Shown: piece by piece, positions 18,402 to 29,200 of the stretch
Numbering within the stretch: the first letter of the stretch is position 1
Layout of the letters: each line of letters starts with the position of its first letter
Origin: Bacteroidetes bacterium 47-18
GTDB taxonomy: Bacteria; Bacteroidota; Bacteroidia; Chitinophagales; Chitinophagaceae
Assembly (NCBI GenBank): GCA_001897155.1
Contig: MKSF01000010.1
Location: 49,728 to 113,727, forward strand
DNA length: 64,000 nt
Direction: 5' to 3'
The notes under the pieces: model-generated
Told to the model about the DNA's origin: nothing
Databases searched by the model: none
Seen by the model: the letters and a program-made list of their open reading frames with translations, nothing else
Program-made: the position numbers and the translations under genes

Positions 18402-20672
18402 ATGTATAAAAAGTCTATACTCCTCACTTTATTGCTGGGCGGAGCGCTCATTGGCAATACATCTTTATCGGCTCAGTCCGCTTGTCCGTCACCCACCGGT
18501 GTTTCTGCATCATCAACAACAATATGTATTGGTAATCCCGTTACACTATCGGCAACCTTACCTTCCGGTACCACTGCCATCAACTGGTACACAGCATCCA
18601 CCGGTGGTACACCCGTAGCGACAACCTCTTCATCAAGCACCACCTATACACCACCCGCCACGGGAACCTATACTTTTTATGCCGAAGCGACAGGAGGAGG
18701 TGGTGGCAATACGGTTAATAATTTCTCCTATACAGGCGCAGCGCAAACGATCACGCTTCAGCCCGGCTCCTATCAGATAGAATGCTGGGGAGGAAACGGC
18801 TATACACAAACTGCCGGATATAATGGTAAGGGAGGATATGCCACCGGAACACTAACGCTCACTACTGCTCAGACAATTTATATTTACGTAGGCGGCCTAG
18901 GCACTTATCCCACCACTGGCGTATCCGCCAATACCTGGACATTTAATGGCGGAGGAACAGGGTATCCGAATAACAACGCCTCTTATGGACATGGCGGAGG
19001 CGCTTCTGACGTAAGAACAGTAGGCGGATCATGGGATGACGCCACAAGCCTGTCAAGCCGGGTAATTGTAGCCGGCGGCGGCGGTGCAGGCAGGAATTCC
19101 TCTTATATCGGAGGTAACGGTGGCGGACTGACCGGCGGAACGGGTACCTATTTTAGCCCTGACCAGGCGGGCGGGCCGACAGGTGGTTCTCAGACAGCCG
19201 GGGGCACCAATACTCCCTGGACCGGGCTGACCCTGGCCACATTAGGCAAAGCTATGACCTGGAACGGCAGTACATTAAGCGCGAACTTCCTTGCCGGCGG
19301 CGGAGGAGGGTACTACGGCGGCGCTTCAGGCAGAGTAGCCGGGGGTGGAGGATCTTCCTACATTGGCGGCGTAACAAGCGGCGTAACGATCATGTATGGC
19401 CAGACGGGCTTTGTAGCCAATCCTGACGCTACAGGAAACGGCTATGTAAGAATAACGGGACAAACAAGCTGCACACCCGGACCGAGAGTGGCTACAGCCG
19501 CAGTTTTTGTAAGCGATACGCCGGATGTTGATCTCGGCATCGATATTGCTGTCTGCAAGGATGTAACCAATAGTGTAACGCTCGACGCGGGCAATCCCGG
19601 CTATTCGTTCCTGTGGGATGACAATTCTGTCAATCAGACCCGCAACGTAACCCAATCCGGCACCTACTATGTAAAGGTGACCAATAATCACGGATGTTCC
19701 AGTTCAGATACGATCAAGGTCACCTTTAACCTGAGTCCGGTCGTCAACCTGGGAGCGGATACCACCATCTGCCCAGGAACGCCACTGGTGCTGAATGCCG
19801 GAAATCCCGGCGCTACATATTTATGGGATGATAACAGCACCGGCAGCACAAGAAGCACCACTGTAAACGGCACTTATTATGTAAGCGTAACCAATAGCTT
19901 TAGCTGCTCAGCTTACGACACTATAAATATTGCTTACTTCCCTGTTTCAAATCCGGCATTAGGCCCTGATACCTCTATCTGTATGCAGGAAACCATATTA
20001 TTAAATCCAGGCGCGTTTCGTGAATATCTCTGGCATGATGGCAATAGCTCAAGAACATATCTGGTTACGGATGCAGGTTCCTATAGTGTAAGGATTAAAG
20101 ACTATAATGGCTGCTATGCATATGATACTATACTTGTAAGCATCATACCCAAAGCACAGACCGGGGGCTTTAGCTTTATTCCATATTTTTATGAACAATT
20201 AGGAAAAGTACAATTCGCAGCAATTAACCCTGTAAATGTTACAGGATATCATTGGGATTTTGGCGACGGGAATTTTAGTACGCAACCCAGTCCGCTACAT
20301 ACTTATGCCAGCCAGGGCTATTATAACGTAAAACTGGTTGTAAGTGAGGATAGATGCGGATCCGCCTTATATGACCAAATCATAAATATTGAATATAAAG
20401 AAACGGGTATCGATGAATTGACTAAAGATATTAAAGTAAAGGTTTACCCCAATCCTGCCAATAGCGACCTGTATATTTCCTTTGACGATGACAGGATAAT
20501 TGTCCAGGAGCTGCACATATTTGATGCGCTCGGCAGAAGACACCACATTCCTTATACGCAAAACGGAAAAGTTTTAGAGCTGTCTTCCATTTTATTGTCA
20601 TCCGGGGTATACAGCGCCAATATCATTACCAATAAAGGTGCTTTGAATACGAAGTTTGAAATATTAAAATAG
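18402..20672 (+). CDS. T9SS-secreted glycine-rich adhesin-like protein
   Basis: The 756-residue protein has a signal peptide (cleavage after LSA), an Ig-like segment, and a long glycine-rich domain (about residues 100-355) with GGGASDVR and AGGGGAG motifs, like the glycine-rich domain of animal ALK/LTK receptors. Next come three Ig-like repeats, each ending in Cys-containing strands (YYVKVTNNHGCS, YYVSVTNSFSCS), and a PKD domain (YHWDFGDGNFST). A type-A T9SS sorting domain (KVYPNPANSDLYISF) follows. It should be exported and attached to the surface. Adhesion is inferred from domain content. It is a single-gene unit with a terminator downstream. Confidence 0.82.
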   Translation: MYKKSILLTLLLGGALIGNTSLSAQSACPSPTGVSASSTTICIGNPVTLSATLPSGTTAINWYTASTGGTPVATTSSSSTTYTPPATGTYTFYAEATGGGGGNTVNNFSYTGAAQTITLQPGSYQIECWGGNGYTQTAGYNGKGGYATGTLTLTTAQTIYIYVGGLGTYPTTGVSANTWTFNGGGTGYPNNNASYGHGGGASDVRTVGGSWDDATSLSSRVIVAGGGGAGRNSSYIGGNGGGLTGGTGTYFSPDQAGGPTGGSQTAGGTNTPWTGLTLATLGKAMTWNGSTLSANFLAGGGGGYYGGASGRVAGGGGSSYIGGVTSGVTIMYGQTGFVANPDATGNGYVRITGQTSCTPGPRVATAAVFVSDTPDVDLGIDIAVCKDVTNSVTLDAGNPGYSFLWDDNSVNQTRNVTQSGTYYVKVTNNHGCSSSDTIKVTFNLSPVVNLGADTTICPGTPLVLNAGNPGATYLWDDNSTGSTRSTTVNGTYYVSVTNSFSCSAYDTINIAYFPVSNPALGPDTSICMQETILLNPGAFREYLWHDGNSSRTYLVTDAGSYSVRIKDYNGCYAYDTILVSIIPKAQTGGFSFIPYFYEQLGKVQFAAINPVNVTGYHWDFGDGNFSTQPSPLHTYASQGYYNVKLVVSEDRCGSALYDQIINIEYKETGIDELTKDIKVKVYPNPANSDLYISFDDDRIIVQELHIFDALGRRHHIPYTQNGKVLELSSILLSSGVYSANIITNKGALNTKFEILK

Positions 20673-20714
20673 GATGGGTCTCTACTGACCTGAAGTAATC
20701 CTGAAAATTTCACA

Positions 20715-20745
20715 ACCCCCAAAAAGTCAAGCACTATTTGGGGGT
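20715..20745 (+). terminator. Terminator of the glycine-rich protein gene
   Basis: A perfect 9-bp stem (ACCCCCAAA / TTTGGGGGT) followed by AATTTTATGG lies 43 bases after the stop codon. Confidence 0.75.
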
Positions 20746-20877
20746 AATTTTATGGAAAGAAAGATGCTGAATTTGTAACCTTGCTGCAATAGCAATTTTG
20801 ACTTGAAATGCCGCGCGATTTCCTGGCCGGGACGGATAACGCTGTTTTTGAAACAGGACTTTACATGTATCAATAAA

Positions 20878-20910
20878 ATACTCGCCACCATTCGATATGG
20901 TGGCGAGTAT
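20878..20910 (-). terminator. Bidirectional terminator between convergent genes
   Basis: A 14-bp perfect stem (ATACTCGCCACCAT / ATGGTGGCGAGTAT, 5-base loop) has a T run on the minus strand. It can end transcription of the hydrolase gene and back up the plus-strand terminator. Confidence 0.7.
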
Positions 20911-21039
20911 TTGCGCATCAGCAATAGAACTATTATCAACTTAAATTTTAAACGCTTTGAACAACAATCAATAATGTAAACATTTTATTGAAGTAGGTAT
21001 CGGCTTATGCTCCGCAGGGAACGCAGCCGACATCCTCTG

Positions 21040-24000
21040 CTATTGCTTTAAGCCTCGCAGCACGAACTTTTCCCGACCTGCTATGATCTCAATAATGTAG
21101 TTGCCGGGAAGCAGATGCGCTGCCGGAATACGTACAACTTCAGTACCCTGAGATTGCAGACTTCCTGCTTTTCTTCCATCCATTGAATAGATATGAATCG
21201 TCAGGTCATCATCTGCAAATTCTTCAGGAATGATCACTTCCCAATCCTGTGCTGTCGGATTAGGGACGAGCCTGAAAGATCGGATACTGGCGGGCTCCAG
21301 TATTGTATCCATCCTTACTTCCCCACCCCCGGAATATTCAAATCCATGCCTTCCGTACTCCCCTGTGAGCTGCTCGACAGGTATCAAGGAAGAGCATTCC
21401 GGAATATATATCCTGGTATAATAATACTTAGTGGGAGCATCGTAAGGGATTTTTAAATAATCTCTCTGATACCCTGATAGTAAGGGGCCCCAGGGAGAGG
21501 AGGCATCAGCCTTCCAACTGTACAGGGCTCCGGGAAGATTAGGAACAACTTTTGTAATAAAATAGTTGGTATCCACAGGATGGGTCATATTCTCATACTT
21601 GAATATTGCTCCATATTGCAATCCCTCCTTGAATATTATCTTCGAAGCGCCACATTGCGCTCCTGCCATCTTCGGCACAATAGTTGCCTTTAAGAACCGA
21701 TGGTAAGCAGTGGTCCCACCGGTACTCCTTACCACAACCTGGTTGTTAGAATAGGATACAATAATAAGTCCTGAACTGACTTCCCAGGTAGTGGTGGCGC
21801 CGGCAGGAACATTTACATCCAGCTTAAACGTAAAGTTTACCCCGGGGCATAAGAAACGGTCTCCACCTACCTGTTCTATCTTTGTCGCGCATATATTGGG
21901 ACATCCATCCTTACCATACCTGATCTCTTCCATAGCCCATCTTGCCGACCGTTCATTGATCCTGACATGGTCACCGTTATTTGCTGCAGATTTGTAGTAC
22001 TGGTCTACTTCAGTAAAGTAGTTATCAAAATCTATAGCGCCTTCACATACCAAGTTCCTGTTATTGATATTCAGCGTTGCCCAGTTGAAAGCAGGATTTT
22101 TAAATCCCAAAGTGCTGGCAATCGGCATAAAGCAATGCCGGTCACCAGAATAATAAGGGAGCGTTCCGTTTCCGACAACATCAATCAGACCCCAGATCAG
22201 GCTTGATACGGGAAAATGTCCCAGGTCTAACCCCTCTTTTACCTGTCTGGCAGCATTATAGGTCCCCCCAGGGGCCGCATCTATATTTCCATACGGGGTT
22301 GTATTATTATAGGTATAGGAGTATGGGCTCTTAAATTTCTTTTTAAAGTAAAATGCCTCAAATGAACCGGAAGACGGCAGGTGCCAGGTTTTCATATCCG
22401 CCAGGTTACCCAGGGATATACCCGTAGCCACATCGTACACATTGTAATGCATCATCAGTGAACCGGAAGTCTTATACTGGCCGCTGTTGTTGCCGTTGAC
22501 CAGTGCAACCTTGCGCAAGCCGTCAGGATAACCCATAGCATCAATATTTCCCTGCCAAGTATTATGAAACGGCTCGGAATTGGTTATTACCGGGAAAGTC
22601 CATCCCATGAAAGGCAAATAAGATATGCCGAGCTGGTGGATCAGCATCTGTCTTGCTGCAACTGAAGCCAATTTGGTATTATATTTATCTAATGCATCTT
22701 CCTTATCTAAATAATAGCCGGCATAGAATATGGCCATTTGCAGCCCTATGGGGATATTAGCGCCATGGTTGGGGCTATCGAATGCTATAAAGAGTCTCGT
22801 ATTGTGATTCATACCATGATCTTCCATATATTTCAGGGCATAACGGGCAATCTGCCCGCCCATGCTGGGACCGATAATGACGATCTCCTCGGAGCTCCCG
22901 TTGCTGATAAGCTCCTGCTTTACTTTATTGATCAGGGCAATCAATACCATAGCATTGCGCTCTATATAATCCGCACCTCCGTCCCTGCTGTAAATGCCCC
23001 TGGAAACATCTCTATACCTGGGGAAATTAAGCACGACAACATCATAGCCTTCAACACGCAGGTCATCTCCAAAATGTTTTGAGCTGCCATAAGATAATAA
23101 ATTCCAGATATCATTGGGATGTTCCTGATTCGCATTCTGGGGATCGAAGCCATCTATAACTATAATGGGCTTTGTAATCTTGTTATCAATACAGTCCCCG
23201 GGCGCTGTACTGTTCATCTTATAGAATACTTTGTATTCCCCTTTACCTTCAGTAGCAGTAGCCTCATTATAGCCTTTAAACTTAAGGGATGGACCGGACC
23301 ATATTACTTGCGGAGTATCCCCACTGTTACACTCATAGGTAGTGACAGAAGAAAAGGTTCCGGGCTCCGCAAACAAGTACCATGGAAAAGTATGCACAAT
23401 TCCCGGCGTAATGCTGATATCCAGGCTTATTGACGGCCTGCCCGAAGGACCATTGACTATATTAAGGTTTTTGGTTTGTCCCGGTGCAAGCACAATATTC
23501 TGATTGCCGCTTCGTATCGTGATTGTCACACTTTGATTCAGAAATTTACCGCTGACCATTTTCACATCAGGGTCAAAGTAAAATTTCTGCATACCGGCTT
23601 TGATCTCGTCAGCAGCTATGACGGGTAATGAGCTTCGGTTGACCAGGTATGCTTTCTGAGGTGTTACACCATCGTAGTACCAGCCGCTTTGCTGGTTCTT
23701 TACAATATATCCGCTGTCTTCTGCGTAAGGAGCAATATTGTGGAATTCATAATCAATATATCCTACTGTAATGCCTTTACCTTCAGCTTTGTTGGTTATT
23801 ACTCTTTGTCTCACTTCTCCGCTTGTCATTAACTGCCCCCTGTTATAAGTTGCCAGGTACAATTCATGCCAGGCCTGCATCAGGTATTGATAGGACAGGG
23901 AATCAGCCTGCGCATTAAAATGGTGCAGGTTGGCCCATTGATGCACTCTGTCATACAGGACCTGGATATTATTTTTACTCAAATGTCTGAACAGGCTATC

Positions 24001-24111
24001 CTGTTCGACCCAGTAGGGTACCAGTGGCGGGGAATTTTGCTGTGCGGAGAGCTTTATGGTCCCGGTAATCAGGAAAGAAAGCATCATCAATCTGTAACAG
24101 AACTTTGTCAT
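21040..24111 (-). CDS. T9SS-secreted alpha/beta hydrolase (esterase/lipase-like)
   Basis: The 1023-residue protein has a signal peptide (cleavage after LSA) and an N-terminal domain of unknown fold. A hydrolase domain follows, beginning KPIIVIDGFDP, with nucleophile elbow GPSMGG (about residues 414-419) in IVIIGPSMGGQIARYALKY. An IAFDSPNHGA stretch follows, as in PGAP1-like and lipase-like hydrolases. The C-terminal half has Ig/PKD-like modules and a T9SS sorting domain (LVPNPTAQDWEVIIP ... LRGLKQ). It should act outside the cell on an ester or lipid substrate; the substrate is unknown. The catalytic Asp and His cannot be placed with certainty. Monocistronic. Confidence 0.82.
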   Translation of the reverse strand: MTKFCYRLMMLSFLITGTIKLSAQQNSPPLVPYWVEQDSLFRHLSKNNIQVLYDRVHQWANLHHFNAQADSLSYQYLMQAWHELYLATYNRGQLMTSGEVRQRVITNKAEGKGITVGYIDYEFHNIAPYAEDSGYIVKNQQSGWYYDGVTPQKAYLVNRSSLPVIAADEIKAGMQKFYFDPDVKMVSGKFLNQSVTITIRSGNQNIVLAPGQTKNLNIVNGPSGRPSISLDISITPGIVHTFPWYLFAEPGTFSSVTTYECNSGDTPQVIWSGPSLKFKGYNEATATEGKGEYKVFYKMNSTAPGDCIDNKITKPIIVIDGFDPQNANQEHPNDIWNLLSYGSSKHFGDDLRVEGYDVVVLNFPRYRDVSRGIYSRDGGADYIERNAMVLIALINKVKQELISNGSSEEIVIIGPSMGGQIARYALKYMEDHGMNHNTRLFIAFDSPNHGANIPIGLQMAIFYAGYYLDKEDALDKYNTKLASVAARQMLIHQLGISYLPFMGWTFPVITNSEPFHNTWQGNIDAMGYPDGLRKVALVNGNNSGQYKTSGSLMMHYNVYDVATGISLGNLADMKTWHLPSSGSFEAFYFKKKFKSPYSYTYNNTTPYGNIDAAPGGTYNAARQVKEGLDLGHFPVSSLIWGLIDVVGNGTLPYYSGDRHCFMPIASTLGFKNPAFNWATLNINNRNLVCEGAIDFDNYFTEVDQYYKSAANNGDHVRINERSARWAMEEIRYGKDGCPNICATKIEQVGGDRFLCPGVNFTFKLDVNVPAGATTTWEVSSGLIIVSYSNNQVVVRSTGGTTAYHRFLKATIVPKMAGAQCGASKIIFKEGLQYGAIFKYENMTHPVDTNYFITKVVPNLPGALYSWKADASSPWGPLLSGYQRDYLKIPYDAPTKYYYTRIYIPECSSLIPVEQLTGEYGRHGFEYSGGGEVRMDTILEPASIRSFRLVPNPTAQDWEVIIPEEFADDDLTIHIYSMDGRKAGSLQSQGTEVVRIPAAHLLPGNYIIEIIAGREKFVLRGLKQ

Positions 24112-24689
24112 AATATTTAATAGTGATTGGTTTAACTTGTTAGTACTACAGGGAATCTCTTCCTGTCATTTCAGGTATCCTTTATACAAATGATGCCAGC
24201 TAATCCGTAGAATCCGAATCATTCGACAGGATATAAATTTTTTCCGGGGCAGAGCCCGTTTTTCAAGGAAAGTCAGCGCACTGTTGCATACAGTAAAAGC
24301 CTCCTGGGCAATTACTGAATAACCTACAGATACTGACCCTTAACATCAATATTGACCACACACTTTCATCTAAGGAAAAAACGGCAAATGCTTATTGAGG
24401 CCCCGCTTACACATTATAAAACTAAATTTACATTTTTATATTAATAAATATAAAAATATTTTTTATAAAAAAATAAGAAGAGCTCTTAAGCGAAAGGCCG
24501 GAGCAGCCAAGCGCATTGAAACATCTGAGAGGGAAACAACCTATAAACAGCCACAATATTATTATTTCAAGTAAATTATAAATAATCAAAGCCCTGTGGT
24601 TTATTCCACAGGGCTTTGATTGAGCCGGTCAAAATAAGGCACGGTACAAAAGTGGCCTATTCGGACTCCTGCATTTCTTTTACATTAGA
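24112..24689. other. Intergenic region without gene
   Basis: This 578-base gap contains the AT-rich promoter region of the hydrolase gene on its left and the terminator of the next minus-strand gene on its right. I see no coding sequence in it. Confidence 0.6.
24584..24621 (-). terminator. Strong terminator of the spherulin-like gene
   Basis: A 16-bp perfect stem (AATCAAAGCCCTGTGG / CCACAGGGCTTTGATT, loop TTTATT) lies 68 bases downstream of the minus-strand stop codon. Confidence 0.85.
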
Positions 24690-25913
24690 TCACCTTGAGA
24701 CAAGCACTTTACCTGTTTTCAATACACCATTTTCATCTGACAGCACCACATAATACACACCGCTGTTCAAATCATCAATCATAATTGCCTGACCTTGTCC
24801 GACAGCACCAATCTCCTTAACTAACTGACCGGTCTGATTATATATATCCAGATATACCTGCTGCTCCTTCATACCAGGAATGCTGACAAGAAAATAATTA
24901 CCGGCGGGGTTAGGATATATTTCAAGTACTGTATTTACACCGGGCGAAGCAACAGATGTGGATGGGACCTGAATTTTATTGGATGTATCCGATTCACAGC
25001 CATCAAGAGTGACAACAGCGTAATAAATGCCGGCAACAGAGGGCGTAAAGGTCTTATTAACCTCTCCGCTAAGTCGTCCTGAAACATCATGGTACCATTG
25101 ATTACCATAGTCTGCGCTGGAGCTTAATATACCTCCGTTATTGGTAATAACCGGTGTTACCGGGGATTGTGCGATTTGCGCCTCATATGCAGCAATCCAG
25201 GACGGGATCGTTATATATTCCGTACAGGCATAAGAAAAGCCAAAACCATGATTCCGCGCGCCAAGCGTAATATTGACAGCAGCAGGCGCATTTGTAATAT
25301 TTTGGGCAACAACTAATACACGGTTCAGGAACGGGAGCTCCGAAGCAGTCGGGGGACGAGTGCCGGTATAATGCTCGTCTGTTAAAACATAATCGCATTG
25401 TGTCAGGAGCCATGGATCAAACGATTGAACCCCCGGATTTAAAATGAGCTTCAGGTTTAACTGCTGACACTTGTTATATATTTCAGAAATATATTGTTTG
25501 GCATTTTGACCGGGAAACCCGGATACTTCGTCCAGGAAAACTCCGGTAGCCCCATCATTTTTTATGCCCTGAATGCGGCTGAGGTTGACAGTCAGGTCTG
25601 AAGTATCAGCACCTCCCTGATGATGCGTTCCCTCCCATCCGCCGGAAATATAGCTATATACCTCTATACCTAACGGAGTATATTCATTCGGATTGCACCC
25701 CACAAAGCCATTAATTTCACCCCAAAAGCCATGAGGAGTATTATCAATTAAAATGTCCGGCCTGATCGCTTTAATAGTGGTCATATCAGTGTTAGGCTGA
25801 TTGTCGTCATGATAATGATAATTGATCATACAGATTCTGGGCCTGCAATCTATTAATTGCGCCTGCAATAAGCTAAAACTACAGCACAAAAGGAAAGTAA
25901 ATACGCTTCTCAT
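24690..25913 (-). CDS. T9SS-secreted spherulin-4-like TIM-barrel protein
   Basis: The 407-residue protein has a signal peptide (cleavage after LQA). Its N-terminal 240 residues look like a (beta/alpha)8 barrel of the spherulation-specific family 4 / GH135-GH114 type. It contains strand motifs IEVYSYISGGW, GATGVFLDEVS (acidic pair near residues 127-128), KLILNPG and DYVLTDEHY. Family members include galactosaminoglycan-degrading enzymes. An Ig-like module and a T9SS sorting domain (LEIYPNPAGNYFLVSI ... VLVSR) follow. It is probably an extracellular glycan-active enzyme; the substrate is unknown. It is a single transcription unit. Confidence 0.72.
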   Translation of the reverse strand: MRSVFTFLLCCSFSLLQAQLIDCRPRICMINYHYHDDNQPNTDMTTIKAIRPDILIDNTPHGFWGEINGFVGCNPNEYTPLGIEVYSYISGGWEGTHHQGGADTSDLTVNLSRIQGIKNDGATGVFLDEVSGFPGQNAKQYISEIYNKCQQLNLKLILNPGVQSFDPWLLTQCDYVLTDEHYTGTRPPTASELPFLNRVLVVAQNITNAPAAVNITLGARNHGFGFSYACTEYITIPSWIAAYEAQIAQSPVTPVITNNGGILSSSADYGNQWYHDVSGRLSGEVNKTFTPSVAGIYYAVVTLDGCESDTSNKIQVPSTSVASPGVNTVLEIYPNPAGNYFLVSIPGMKEQQVYLDIYNQTGQLVKEIGAVGQGQAIMIDDLNSGVYYVVLSDENGVLKTGKVLVSR

Positions 25914-26255
25914 ATTTTAAATATGTTAAGTACAATATAAATATAACATTTTTATTTTATTTAATAAAATTTAACAGATTAAATTTTATTATTTAATATT
26001 ATTCTGAATTCTGAAAAGGGATACAAGTATGGTCATCCGGATAAAAAAAGACCCTGATTAAATAGCCTGCCGGGCCCGAAAGATATGCCTACGATCATTC
26101 AAATCAGGCTGCAGGATTCCAGTTTTTTCAAACGGGTATAACTACTTGACCCTAAAAGCAAAAGGCCTGCCGGGTATGGCAGACCTTTTGCTCTCAACGG
26201 ATATACTGATTTTCTATTCAAACAAAGCTACGGCTCCGTACTTATGGCTGCCGTA
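25914..26255. other. Intergenic region without gene
   Basis: AT-rich upstream DNA of the spherulin-like gene lies on the left and the terminator of the metalloprotease gene on the right. No coding sequence is visible. Confidence 0.6.
26157..26192 (-). terminator. Terminator of the metalloprotease gene
   Basis: A 15-bp stem with one mismatch (AGCAAAAGGCCTGCC / GGCAGACCTTTTGCT) is followed on the minus strand by TTTTAGG. Confidence 0.75.
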
Positions 26256-29200
26256 CTATTTCAATACCACCAGGCGTTTCACCCGGATGATCTTACCATT
26301 ATTAACCAGAGTGTAGGTATATACACCTGCAGGCAGGTTCATTAAATTCACCTGTACACTTTGCCGGCCTTCTGACAGTACATATTCCTGCACTGCCATA
26401 CCCATCACATTACGTATAACCAGCCTGCTGTTAGAAGCATCGTCAACAGCCAGGTCAACATCAATGCGGGTATGGGTCTGAGCAGGGTTAGGCACTGCAT
26501 CATACAATATGCTCATTCCGATAGTGAGGGGGTTGTCCACCACTTTTGATGTAGGTAATGGCGGCAGCTGCTCCTGCTCATGGTGCCACACTTCACCGTA
26601 AGCAAAGGCGAGGAGGCTTTTAGCCCTGGCACTGATATCAAAGCTGTCCTCGGCAATTTCTCTTATCTGTGCGAGCTCTCCTGGAGTCAATTCATAAATA
26701 CTGCGGCTCTTCTGCTTCAATGCACGCAGTATGTCATAGTATGCCAGCCAGGCAGCATACTCTGCTGCATCCACGTCCAGGGCAATTTTACTCAGTACAT
26801 CATCCAGCTTGCCATAATCTTCCCGCTCCAGGTACAAGGCCGGTAACAGCTTCATAACATCGGTGTAAGGTATGGCTTCCAGGAAATCAACCAGCCGCTC
26901 CATGTCATCCGTCTCATTAAAGTGCTGCACAATCCCTGCAAACTCCGCCATCTGCTGGGTGGTCGGCGGACCAACCACCTGGGTCGGCCAGCTCTGGAAA
27001 GCCTCATCCGTCATACGATCTATGGCGGATTCTACATTAGCCGCCAGGCCGCACATCGAATTCGGATCTTCACCTGTTCCGTTACAGCCAATATTATTAA
27101 AGGTACCGCTTATATTAACCGGTACCTGGGCCGGGTCTGCCGCCCAGTAGTAATAAGACCAAGCAGGATTATTCAGGTAAGAGGCAATATGCCTGATCGC
27201 GGTAGGGCTGAAAGTATTACCCGCACGGTAGTTCGAAAAAACAGCGCAACCATTTCCCTGATCCTTTAGCTGACCGCTGGAAGACTGCGGGTTCAGCACG
27301 AAGTTATAATCACCACCGGTGAAATGGTTACAGAGCAGGTCCAGGTAGGGGTTGTTCTTCTGAACAGTGATACCCAGCCTTGCATCGGCAATATGATTGT
27401 CAATCACCCTGGAGCCGGTGGGCAGGGAACTATTGATCGTAATGCCCCTGGTATTGGGATTACTGCCCGAATTAAGTATCGTATTGGTGGTAATCGTGAG
27501 GCCCCCGGCGTTATCAGCATAGATGGCCTCTCCCTCGTGCAGGTAAGCCATCAGCCCTTTTATATACACATAATTCAGCGGATAATTGAAAGTATTACCC
27601 TGTGCATAGGAGAAATTATCAGCAAATACAATGCCCGTACCCAGGCTGTCAAAGGTGCAGTTCATCACTTTCACACTTCTGAAAGGATTGTTACTATGGT
27701 TGCCTATATGAATGGCCTGCTTATATCCCTTAAAGCTGCTGTTCTGAATACGGAAACCGGCATCTTCAGAGTAAATGGCGCGGTTACGCTGCTCCAGGTC
27801 AAAGAAAGGGGTATTCATTGGAATGGTATTTTTAAAGGTGCAATTATTGATCAGCACGCCCCGCTCATTATAAGAGGAGACCATCGGAAAATCCTTACGG
27901 TTACGGTTGGTAGGGGCCTCAGCATTTTCCGTCAGAAAGGTCACATTGGTAAAATAACAGGAGGTTCCTCTCGCGTAGTTAGGATAGTCATTGAGTTCCA
28001 CCGCCCGGCTGCAATCTTTAAAAGTGCTGTTCACAGCCTGAATGATCCCCCCGCCTATACCTGTACCCACAATGTAATCCCTCACACCTTCATAGGCATA
28101 CTCTATGGCAGCCTGGTTTCTCATGACCAGGGTACCCTGGTTATGCTCGTAAGGTGGTGCGTTCTTGTCACCATACAACTGTATGCCCAGCCAGGAGCTC
28201 TTAGGATGATAAGCAGTAATAGTACCGCCGTCTATCACCAGCTTAGCCCCCCTTTCTACCAGGATACGGGACCCGGGAGGCATCTGCACCTCGCAGGTGA
28301 TCGTCAGCGTATTTCCTGCTTTTACGATGATATCCTGGTATACCCTGATAGCAAAGTCCCAGGTCTGGTCACTTGTGATCTGCCAGGGCAGGATATCCGG
28401 CGGACCAACAGGATAGATAAAGCGGGCGGAAGAACTCAGGTGTGCAGCCCGCTGCATCCTTCCCATTTGTGTAGGTGATAAGTAATGCTGCGCATACCAG
28501 ATTTTCCCCATAAGATTGTTGGAACACTTATCTTTATTGGCCGGCAGGCTGGGATCACAACCTGCAGGATTTGGGAACATGCAAAAACTGGTGCTTGGCC
28601 CAAAAACATCATACAGAAATTCGTTTGCATTGATCATACCACCGATACATTCTCCCTGATCGTGGGTATGATAAAGAGACAATGCATGTCCGACCTCATG
28701 CATAAACGTTGTATATTGTGCCCATTCATTATTATAACTTCCGAACATAATAATTCCATGACCTGTTGTACCTGATTTATTGAAAGAAAACCAATTAGGG
28801 TAATACGCCAGGCCCTGGTTATGACCTGTACTAACAGTGTCTCCCTCATAGGAATAATTTACCAGAAATACATTCAGGATACTGTCCTGGTCAGCATAAC
28901 CATATTGATCCAGGTGATATTTCGTACTCTTCGACTTCTGACCATAGCCAGACTGTGAGCTTTTCATATTTTCATGCGTGGTCACACGATTAATATCCAC
29001 GACCTTGAACCGCAGTTTAGAATCTTCTATATAACATTGGGTACTGCAGACCTCGGTACGGGGATTATAAGGCGTACCATTGTGGCTGAGGCTGATATTG
29101 GCATTGTTACACCATTCTTCCAACATGGCAACAATTCTTGAGTTATCAGCCGAAGTATTTCCAAAATGCTGCGGATAGCCGTAATTAGGCGCATAAAAGG

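Larger units (their letters stand above)
20673..21039. other. Convergent intergenic region with two hairpins
   Basis: This gap lies between convergent T9SS genes. It holds two terminator-like hairpins, listed separately, and no gene I can support. Confidence 0.6.

Noticed and set aside
27324..28478. A 384-codon plus-strand open frame
   Set aside because: It is antisense to the metalloprotease gene, which has a signal peptide, catalytic motif and sorting domain. The antisense product has no recognisable motif.
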